From positions 248,001-312,000 of the forward strand of contig NZ_JAMXLX010000003.1 of assembly GCF_024055605.1 (NCBI RefSeq): a DNA stretch of 64,000 nt, written 5' to 3'. A program made the position numbers and the translations under genes. Below are positions 18,175 to 25,036 of this stretch, piece after piece (the stretch's first letter is position 1; each line of letters begins with the position of its first letter). The DNA comes from Ciceribacter sichuanensis (GTDB lineage: Bacteria > Pseudomonadota > Alphaproteobacteria > Rhizobiales > Rhizobiaceae). Under the pieces are notes generated by a model. That model did no database searches, had not been told where the DNA came from, and saw nothing but the letters and a program-made list of their open reading frames with translations.

Positions 18175-18199
18175 AACGTAGTCGTCCCGATTTTGTTCC
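18175..18199 (-). promoter_or_regulatory. EcfG (general stress sigma factor) type promoter of the DUF3309-lipoprotein operon
   Basis: On the minus strand GGAAC (18199-18195), 16 bases, CGTT (18178-18175), which matches the consensus known for EcfG/SigT/RpoE2 sigma factors. It points at the DUF3309 gene, whose ATG is 48 bp beyond the CGTT. Just downstream lies an inverted repeat GATGCAAAG/CTTTGCATC (18146-18154 and 18166-18174) that would be at the transcript 5' end. Confidence 0.75.
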
Positions 18200-18709
18200 G
18201 CGCGAGTTTTATGTCGCGGGAAACATGAAACGGAGATGAACAGGATTGTGGCTTGTCACTTTGCGTACGACCTTTCGGACGATGATCTGCGTGGTGCTGA
18301 AAGAGTGCCGTTCGGGCTTGCGAGAAAAATGCAAAGACACGGTTGACAGTGCTGGATTTCGCGAATCGGTACTTGCCCAACGAAATTGCGATGTTGCGAC
18401 ACGAACTTCATGATTTGATTCAGCATTTTGTGGGCTCTATGACTGACTCAGACGATATCTAGCCGTGAACAAATCCTGAATCAGCCGGAGTCAACGATTC
18501 GTCGCCGATTCGTTCGCAACCTGTTCCGAATCTCGAAAAACCGTGGTTTCTTGCGTCGGTTTCATGACTGTTCCAGCTCAAAAACGATGCTTTTGACCCT
18601 TTGCGGATGATCGGTCTTGCCTTTGGCGGTGATCGTCGCCATGTGTGGGCGACGTTGCCGGCCGGGCTTGTAAGTTCGGCTGGCGACCGTTTGCAGCGCG
18701 GAGCGGTAA
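18200..18709. other. Gene-free region with eight GANTC sites and copy 2 of the GATTCGT tandem element
   Basis: No convincing gene lies in this half-kilobase. Between 18363 and 18532 there are eight GANTC sites (starting 18363, 18417, 18445, 18478, 18488, 18496, 18507, 18528), about twelve times random expectation. GATTCGT occurs at 18496 and 18507, 11 bp apart, repeating the element at 17525. GANTC is the target of the cell-cycle methylase CcrM in alphaproteobacteria. Base composition is more AT-rich than the flanks. Confidence 0.6.
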
Positions 18710-21700
18710 TTGAATTCGCAACCCATGATCCTGAGCGGCCGCGGCGTCACTGCTGTGCTGGGGCCGACCAATACCGGCAAGACCCATTTCGCCATCGACC
18801 GCATGGTCGCACATGGTTCCGGGATCATCGGCCTGCCGTTGCGACTGCTCGCCCGCGAGGTCTATACGCGACTGGTGGAGCGGGTTGGTCCGCAACATGT
18901 GGCGCTTGTAACGGGCGAGGAAAAGATCGCGCCGCCGAATGCGCGCTATTCCGTCTGTACCGTCGAGGCGATGCCGCGGGAAACCAAGGCTTCCTTCGTG
19001 GCGATCGACGAGATCCAGCTTGCGGGCGATCTCGAGCGCGGACACATCTTCACAGACCGGCTGCTGCACCTTCGCGGACGCGACGAGACCCTGTTGCTTG
19101 GCTCGGGCACCATGAAACCGATCCTGCAGCAGATGCTGCCGGGCATCACCGTTGTCGAAAGGCCGCGTCTATCGCAGCTTTTCTATGCCGGGCAGAAAAA
19201 GATCACCCGCCTGCCGCAGCGAACCGCAATCGTCGCCTTTTCGGCGGACGAGGTCTATGCGATCGCTGAACTTATTCGCCGCCAGCGCGGCGGTGCCGCA
19301 GTCGTGCTCGGCGCTCTCAGCCCGAGAACCCGCAACGCGCAGGTCGGACTCTACCAGGAAGGTGACGTCGAGTATCTCGTTGCCACCGATGCGATCGGCA
19401 TGGGGTTGAACCTCGATGTCGACCATGTGGCCTTCGCGCAGGACCGCAAGTTCGACGGATACCAGTTCCGCAATCTCAATCCGTCGGAACTCGGCCAGAT
19501 TGCCGGTCGCGCCGGCCGCCATCTGAAAGACGGCACCTTTGGGGTGACGGGCCGCGTGGATCCCTTCGACGAAGAACTCGTGGAGCGCCTCGAGAGCCAT
19601 CAGTTCGACACCGTGAAGGTGCTGCAGTGGCGTACCGCCGCCTTCGACTTTTCCTCCATCACGGCCCTGCAGCGCAGCCTTGAAGCCGCGCCGCGGGTCG
19701 AGGGGCTGACCCGCGCGCTTCCGGCCATCGACCAGCAGGCGCTCGATTTCCTGGCGCGCTATCCCGAGATCGTCGATCTTGCCAACACGCCGGTGCGTGT
19801 CGAGAAGCTTTGGGAAGCCTGCGCGCTTCCCGATTATCGCAGAATTACACCGGCGCAACATGCCGATCTGATCCAGAGCCTCTTTTCGGATCTTGTCAGG
19901 CATGGCACGGTGAACGAGGATTTCCTGGCTGAGCAGGTGAAACGTGCCGATCGCACCGATGGTGAAATCGATACGCTTTCGGCGCGAATCGCCCAGATCA
20001 GGACATGGACTTATGTGTCGAACCGGCCGGGCTGGCTTGCCGATCCGACACACTGGCAAGAAAAGACGCGGGAAATCGAAGACCGATTGTCCGATGCGCT
20101 ACATGAACGGTTGACGAAACGCTTTGTTGATCGCAGGACATCTGTGCTCATGAAGCGCTTGAGAGAGAATGCGATGTTGGAAGCTGAAATCAGTGTGAAC
20201 GGCGATGTCTTCGTAGAGGGACATCACATGGGGCAGCTCGCCGGTTTCCGGTTCACGCCCATTTCGGGAACCGAGGGGCCGGATGCCAAGGCTGTACAGT
20301 CTGCGGCCCATAAGGCTCTCGGTCTGGAATTCGAGGCAAGGGCAGCAAGACTGCATGCTTCCGGCAATAATGATCTTGCGATCAGCTCGGACGGTCTGGT
20401 CCGCTGGCTCGGCGATCCCGTGGCGCGACTGACGGGCAGCGATCACATGCTGCATCCGCGCGTCATTCTGCTTGCCGACGAGCAGCTGACCGGCAATGCC
20501 CGCGATCACGTGGTCGCCCGCATCGAGCGCTTCGTCAATCATCACATCTCGACGGTGCTGAAGCCGCTCGACGATCTTTCTCGCGCCGAAGACCTGCAGG
20601 GTCTCGCCAAGGGGCTGGCCTTCCAGCTCGTGGAAAACCTCGGCGTGCTGTTCCGTCGGGACGTTTCCGACGACGTGAAGTCGCTCGATCAGGATGCGCG
20701 CGCATCGATGCGCCGCTACGGCGTGCGTTTCGGCGCCTATCACATCTTCATGCCGGCTCTCCTGAAGCCTGCCCCCGCCGAACTCATCACGCTTCTCTGG
20801 GCGCTGAAAAATGACGGTCTCGACAAGCCGGGTTATGGCGATCTCATTCCGGTTCTGGCTGCCGGCCGTACCTCGGTGGTCACCGATGCCAGTTATGAGC
20901 GCATGTTCTACAAGCTCGCCGGCTTCCGGTTCCTCGGCAAGCGCGCGGTGCGCATCGACATCCTCGAGCGTCTGGCGGATCTCATTCGTCCGTTGCTGCA
21001 GTGGAGGCCTGGTGCCACGACGCGCCCGGACGGGGCCTATGACGGCCGCCGGTTCACGACCACGACCGCGATGCTGTCGATCCTCGGCGCCACGCCGGAT
21101 GACATGGAAGAAATCCTGAAGGGTCTCGGCTACCGCGCCGACAGCGTCACCGCGGAAGAAGCTGCAGCCTTCCTCGCTGGGCAGTCACCGGTCGATGCTG
21201 CCCCGGCAGTTGAAGTTTCCGCGGGCTCCGAGGCAGTTTTGGAAGAAGCTTCCTCTGACGAAGAGCAGGGTGGCGACACCGCGCAGGGCGAAGCTGCAAG
21301 CGAAGCCGAGGCGAGCGCCGAAGCCTCGGCAACGGGTGCAGAAACGGCCGCTGCAGCGGACGCGGCGGTTTCTACCGAGGAAGCCGTTTCCGCTGAAGAT
21401 GCCGCACCCGCCGAGCCGAAGCCGGTTCTGCTGTGGCGTCCGGGTGGCCGCAACGACAACCAGCGTGGCGCGCGCCCCGGTGGTGACCGTCGCGGACATG
21501 GTGGCGGCGGCAACCGTGCCCCGGCCGAAGGTCGCGGCGAAGCCCGGCGTGATGATCGTCGTCGTGACGACGAGCGCCAGGGCGGCAAGCCGAAGGGCAA
21601 GGAAGGCGGACGTGGCGGTTTCGGCCAGAAGGCCGATGGCGGCGGGCGTCCGGATCGTGGAGATCGCAAGGATCGTCCCAATCGGCCGGAGCGTGACAAC

Positions 21701-21811
21701 AAGTCGCAGCCCGCCCGCTTCGAGGCGAAGCCGCCTCGCAAGGAGAAGCCAATCGATCCGGATTCGCCCTTTGCAAAGCTCGCTGCTCTCAAGGAGCAGA
21801 TGAAGAAGTGA
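18710..21811 (+). CDS. SUV3-like DEAD/DEAH-type RNA helicase with long low-complexity tail
   Basis: A 1,033-residue superfamily 2 helicase related to mitochondrial SUV3. Motifs: Walker A GPTNTGKTH at about 18-26, IDEIQLAGD at about 102-110, TDAIGMGLNLD at about 227-237 and QIAGRAGR at about 263-270. The middle contains SUV3 C-terminal sequence. From about 825 to 905 it is Ala/Glu-rich, and from about 915 to 1000 rich in Arg, Gly and Asp (RGG-like), a likely RNA-binding disordered tail. TTG 18710 is preferred since GGAG is 6 bases upstream; ATG 18725 is 21 bases away. Its stop overlaps the S4 gene as GTGA. Confidence 0.9.
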   Translation: MNSQPMILSGRGVTAVLGPTNTGKTHFAIDRMVAHGSGIIGLPLRLLAREVYTRLVERVGPQHVALVTGEEKIAPPNARYSVCTVEAMPRETKASFVAIDEIQLAGDLERGHIFTDRLLHLRGRDETLLLGSGTMKPILQQMLPGITVVERPRLSQLFYAGQKKITRLPQRTAIVAFSADEVYAIAELIRRQRGGAAVVLGALSPRTRNAQVGLYQEGDVEYLVATDAIGMGLNLDVDHVAFAQDRKFDGYQFRNLNPSELGQIAGRAGRHLKDGTFGVTGRVDPFDEELVERLESHQFDTVKVLQWRTAAFDFSSITALQRSLEAAPRVEGLTRALPAIDQQALDFLARYPEIVDLANTPVRVEKLWEACALPDYRRITPAQHADLIQSLFSDLVRHGTVNEDFLAEQVKRADRTDGEIDTLSARIAQIRTWTYVSNRPGWLADPTHWQEKTREIEDRLSDALHERLTKRFVDRRTSVLMKRLRENAMLEAEISVNGDVFVEGHHMGQLAGFRFTPISGTEGPDAKAVQSAAHKALGLEFEARAARLHASGNNDLAISSDGLVRWLGDPVARLTGSDHMLHPRVILLADEQLTGNARDHVVARIERFVNHHISTVLKPLDDLSRAEDLQGLAKGLAFQLVENLGVLFRRDVSDDVKSLDQDARASMRRYGVRFGAYHIFMPALLKPAPAELITLLWALKNDGLDKPGYGDLIPVLAAGRTSVVTDASYERMFYKLAGFRFLGKRAVRIDILERLADLIRPLLQWRPGATTRPDGAYDGRRFTTTTAMLSILGATPDDMEEILKGLGYRADSVTAEEAAAFLAGQSPVDAAPAVEVSAGSEAVLEEASSDEEQGGDTAQGEAASEAEASAEASATGAETAAAADAAVSTEEAVSAEDAAPAEPKPVLLWRPGGRNDNQRGARPGGDRRGHGGGGNRAPAEGRGEARRDDRRRDDERQGGKPKGKEGGRGGFGQKADGGGRPDRGDRKDRPNRPERDNKSQPARFEAKPPRKEKPIDPDSPFAKLAALKEQMKK

Positions 21812-22209
21812 CAACGGCCGATCAACAGCCACCTTCCGGTTCGCGTCAGCGCATCGACAAGTGGCTGTTTTTCGCCCGGGTTCTCAAGTCCCGGACGCTT
21901 GCACAGGAGCGGGTGTCCGCCGGCCATGTCAAGGTCAATGGCGCCAGCGTGCGCCAGCCCAGCCATCTCGTGAAAGTCGGCGATCGCCTGGAGATCGCGC
22001 TGGAAAGGCGCAATCTCGTACTTGTCGTGCTGAAATCCGGCGAGCGGCGTGGACCTTACGAAGAAGCCCGACAGCTCTACGACGACCTGACGCCACCTGA
22101 ACCCGAACGGATCACTCCGCTGGAGCAGGCGATGCGCCATGCCGGCAGCGGCCGGCCCACCAAGAAAGAACGGCGTGCAATCGACCGATTGCGACCGGAC
22201 GAACCCTGA
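21808..22209 (+). CDS. S4-domain RNA-binding protein (HslR/Hsp15-like)
   Basis: 133 residues. The S4 fold at about 12-70 (RIDKWLFFARVLKSRTLAQ and GHVKVNGASVRQPSHLVKVG) is that of Hsp15, which recycles stalled 50S-peptidyl-tRNA complexes in E. coli. The C-terminus is basic and Pro-rich. The GTG start at 21808 overlaps the helicase stop, with AAGGAG about 12 bases upstream, so the two RNA-related proteins are coupled. Repeat copy E follows. Confidence 0.87.
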   Translation: MTTADQQPPSGSRQRIDKWLFFARVLKSRTLAQERVSAGHVKVNGASVRQPSHLVKVGDRLEIALERRNLVLVVLKSGERRGPYEEARQLYDDLTPPEPERITPLEQAMRHAGSGRPTKKERRAIDRLRPDEP

Positions 22210-22217
22210 TGCTCCGA

Positions 22218-22324
22218 TTGAAGCGCGTCGCGCGAAAGCGTGCGGGAATTTCGCGGCGGCGACATGCAGCAAAACAGTGAGATAAAGCGCAGCGCGCGAA
22301 TCTGAAGGATCACGATGCGCTTTA
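22218..22324 (-). repeat. Dispersed ~100 bp rhizobial intergenic repeat, copy E (reverse orientation)
   Basis: Read on the minus strand it starts GCGCATCGTGATCCTTCAGA, has GCATGTCGCCGCCGC in the middle and ends CGCGCGACGCGC, matching the layout of the four plus-strand copies. It is the most diverged copy besides D. It lies between the S4-protein gene and fdxA; the remaining 200 bp up to fdxA hold only its promoter region. Confidence 0.75.
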
Positions 22325-22523
22325 GAAAACTGTATGTGTTCTGGGCTATTTCCAGGATTGTTTATCCTTGCTATAGCGCCAAGAACGCAGTAGCTGACGA
22401 GCCGTCCGACCGATCCTCCCAACCGGTTAACCGAGCGCGTTCGGCCTTGGTCTGAACCCAAATTTGCGCGGGACTAGGGTTCCACCGAACCTCGCGCGGA
22501 AAACGAGCTTCTGGAGTGCCGCA

Positions 22524-22862
22524 ATGACCTATATTGTCACCGACAATTGCATCCGCTGCAAATACACCGATTGCGTGGAGGTCTGCCCGGTCGATTGTTT
22601 CTATGAAGGCGAGAACTTCCTCGTCATCCATCCGGACGAATGCATCGACTGCGGCGTGTGCGAACCGGAATGTCCCGCCGAGGCGATCAAGCCGGATACC
22701 GAACCGGGTCTCGATAAGTGGCTGCAGATCAATACCGAGTATGCCAAGATCTGGCCGAACATCACGGTCAAGCGCGATCCGATGGAAGAAGCCCGGGAGA
22801 TGGACGGTGTCGAGGGCAAGTATGAATTGTACTTCTCTCCCAACCCCGGCAAAGGCGACTGA
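22524..22862 (+). CDS. fdxA: Seven-iron ferredoxin FdxA
   Basis: A 112-residue electron carrier with one [3Fe-4S] and one [4Fe-4S] cluster. The cysteine patterns are [14 protein letters not shown] at about 9-22 and [12 protein letters not shown] at about 40-51. The C-terminal extension to about 112 residues is characteristic of FdxA rather than short bacterial ferredoxins. ATG 22524 has CTGGAG 7 bases upstream. It is cytoplasmic; the electron partner is unknown. Confidence 0.94.
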   Translation: MTYIVTDNCIRCKYTDCVEVCPVDCFYEGENFLVIHPDECIDCGVCEPECPAEAIKPDTEPGLDKWLQINTEYAKIWPNITVKRDPMEEAREMDGVEGKYELYFSPNPGKGD

Positions 22863-23253
22863 TAGCCCTTTCAGGGGAGTATAAGGCTCATGCTTTCCTC
22901 TTTTCGGTGATTCGCCCTATTTGAGGCCTGGTCAAGTCTGCGTTGCGCCATTTGTGGCGAAGCGGCAGTAAAATATTGATTTCCTCAGATTTTTATGATA
23001 GGGTCCAAAAACTGTTCCACCTTACGGCATTTGCTTGCCCTGAACCATCACGAAAGCAAACTCATCATCCTCCGCGATTTCCGTGACATCAACGACACCT
23101 GTCTGTCGGGTCGCTGTCGCGAAGAGGGTTGTTTTTGCGCGTAATGGACTGGACCAGGATGGAGTGACCCGACGGTTTCCCCCGTCTCATCCGGGCCTGA
23201 CCGACCCGGCGCCGGTATCATACCGGGAGCATAACAGGGAGTTTTTGAAACGA
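22863..23253 (+). promoter_or_regulatory. Long carD leader / promoter region with hairpin
   Basis: About 390 bp without a gene. Near its end, CCGGTAT C ATACCGG (23212-23226) is a perfect inverted repeat 27 bp before the carD start. The carD frame stays open from 23083, but the sequence before 23254 does not resemble CarD and lacks a good ribosome site. I see no known riboswitch. Confidence 0.4.
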
Positions 23254-23826
23254 ATGACGACCCAGCAGAAGAAATCCCCGACACGCCACGGCTTCAAGAC
23301 CGGTGAGTCGATCGTCTACCCGGCACATGGTGTCGGTACCATCAGCGCCATCGAAGAGCAAGAAGTAGCAGGCATGAAGCTTGAGCTTTTCGTGATCGAC
23401 TTTGAAAAGGACAAGATGCGCCTCAAGGTTCCGGTCGCGAAAGCCGTCAGCATCGGCATGCGCAAGCTGTCCGAAACCGATTTCGTCGATCGCGCCCTGA
23501 AGGTCGTTCAGGGCAAGGCGCGCGTCAAGCGTACCATGTGGTCGCGTCGTGCGCAGGAATATGATGCCAAGATCAATTCTGGCGACCTGATTTCCATCGC
23601 TGAGGTGGTTCGCGATCTCTATCGTGCTGAGAACCAGCCGGAGCAGTCCTACTCCGAGCGTCAGCTCTATGAAGCTGCTCTCGACCGTATGGCTCGCGAA
23701 ATTGCTGCCGTGAACAAGATGTCGGAAACGGAAGCCGTACGCCTCGTCGAAGTGAACCTTGCCAAGGGTCCGAAGCGCGGCAAGACGATCGAAGAAGACG
23801 ACGCGCCGGAAGAAGAGGCCGCGTAA
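23254..23826 (+). CDS. carD: CarD-family transcriptional regulator
   Basis: A 190-residue RNA-polymerase-binding factor that stabilises open complexes. The N-terminal Tudor-like RNA-polymerase-interaction domain is at about 12-70 (GESIVYPAHGVGTISAIEEQ), and the helical DNA-binding part at about 75-165 contains SRRAQEYDAKINSGD and the conserved Trp in MWSRRAQ. The tail is acidic. Start 23254 matches homologues although its GGGAG is 12 bases away. In alphaproteobacteria CarD controls growth and stress gene expression. Two terminators follow. Confidence 0.95.
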   Translation: MTTQQKKSPTRHGFKTGESIVYPAHGVGTISAIEEQEVAGMKLELFVIDFEKDKMRLKVPVAKAVSIGMRKLSETDFVDRALKVVQGKARVKRTMWSRRAQEYDAKINSGDLISIAEVVRDLYRAENQPEQSYSERQLYEAALDRMAREIAAVNKMSETEAVRLVEVNLAKGPKRGKTIEEDDAPEEEAA

Positions 23827-23871
23827 AGTCTACCGGTGCCGGGCGATCCGTTCGCCGAGTCGCATCCTTTG

Positions 23872-23904
23872 AAAAAGCCTCCGGTTCGCGCCGGAGGCTT
23901 TTTT
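23872..23904 (+). terminator. Rho-independent terminator of carD
   Basis: AAAAAGCCTCCGG, loop TTCGCG, CCGGAGGCTTTTTT. A 13 bp stem including A/T pairs, with a six-T run. Confidence 0.95.
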
Positions 23905-24000
23905 CTTGGGCGCTTTTCGGGGCCTGAGAAGCCCGTGAGCGCGGATGGCTGCTGGTCACGGGGCTTCGCCCCTCAAGAGAGGAAAAGGCGAGCAGGGCGC

Positions 24001-24032
24001 AAAAAAAGCCCCGCCGGTTGGCGGGGCTTTTT
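24001..24032. terminator. Second, bidirectional terminator between carD and the BI-1 gene
   Basis: Seven A, GCCCCGCC, loop GGTT, GGCGGGGC, five T. It can terminate the minus-strand BI-1 transcript, which sees a seven-T tail, and any read-through from carD. Confidence 0.93.
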
Positions 24033-24083
24033 CAAACCGTCCGGGGTGAACCTGATGGGCTCTATCCGGTCCAGTTCCTTCCG

Positions 24084-24863
24084 TTAGTCGCGGTTGCCCA
24101 TGAAACGGAGGAGGAAGAGGAAGAGGTTGATGAAGTCGAGGTAGAGCTGCAGGGCGCCCATGATGGCCTTGCGGCTGGCCACGTCTGCGCCGTCTGCTTC
24201 GTAGTAGGATTCCTTGATGTTCTGGGTGTCGTAGGCGGTAAGGCCTGCGAAGATCAGAACGCCGATCGCGGAGATGGCAAAATCCAGGGCCGAGGAGGCC
24301 AGGAAGATGTTTACCAGCGAAGCGATGATCAGGCCGAACAGGCCCATGACCAGAAACGAGCCCATGGCGGACAGGTCACGCTTGGTGGTGTAACCGAAGA
24401 GCGACAGGGCGCCGAAGGACGCGGCCGTTACGAAGAAGGTCTGGACGATGCTGGCGCCGGTGTAGATCAGGAAGATCGACGAAAGCGACAGGCCCATAAG
24501 TGCGGCGTAAACCCAGAAGGTTGTCTGCGCGGCGGAAACGCTCATCGACTGGATCTTGAAGCTCATGAAGAACACGAGAGCGACCGGAGCGAAGATAACA
24601 ACCCACTGCAGCGGGCTCTGGTACAGGGCAGCGCCGAGGCTGGTCAGCATCGTGCCGTTGCCGAGCTGTACGGCGGCGGCCGACGGATCGGTGGTCGTTG
24701 CCATCATGAAGGTGACGTATGCAGCAATACCGGTGATCGCGAGGCCGAGGGCCATCAGGTTGTAGACCTTCAGCATATAACTGCGAAGACCTTCATCGAT
24801 CATCGTGGCCGACTGGGCGCCACTCTGGCCCATACGGCTTTGGTAGTTGCGGAGTTCAGACAT
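24084..24863 (-). CDS. Bax inhibitor-1 family membrane protein (YbhL/YccA-like)
   Basis: A 259-residue inner-membrane protein with seven hydrophobic segments, the standard UPF0005/BI-1 topology. The family includes calcium-leak channels such as BsYetJ and, for YccA, FtsH modulators. The near-C-terminal FAGLTAYDTQNIKE motif with the conserved Asp, and LYLDFINLFLFLLRF at the end, are diagnostic. GAGGAAACA precedes ATG 24863. It is monocistronic. Confidence 0.93.
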   Translation of the reverse strand: MSELRNYQSRMGQSGAQSATMIDEGLRSYMLKVYNLMALGLAITGIAAYVTFMMATTTDPSAAAVQLGNGTMLTSLGAALYQSPLQWVVIFAPVALVFFMSFKIQSMSVSAAQTTFWVYAALMGLSLSSIFLIYTGASIVQTFFVTAASFGALSLFGYTTKRDLSAMGSFLVMGLFGLIIASLVNIFLASSALDFAISAIGVLIFAGLTAYDTQNIKESYYEADGADVASRKAIMGALQLYLDFINLFLFLLRFMGNRD

Positions 24864-25036
24864 TGTTTCCTCTTTTCAAGCTCCGAAAGAAGTTACGGTG
24901 TCGGGCCAAACGCCCAGGCGCCGCTGCGGAGCTCCAGCATGCCTTTCGACAATATGAGGTTTATCGCGCCCAGCGACAAGACCTGAGCGTTTCAAAAAGC
25001 CGTTATCGCTGCGCCCTTTGGTAAACGAAACCGGAT

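Noticed and set aside
18236..18462. Two 36-37 codon frames (ATG 18236 and GTG 18349)
   Set aside because: No properly spaced ribosome site (none for the second, adjacent for the first), low coding character and overlap with the GANTC cluster.
23083..23253. N-terminal extension of carD
   Set aside because: In frame but unlike CarD, and the normal CarD start is at 23254.
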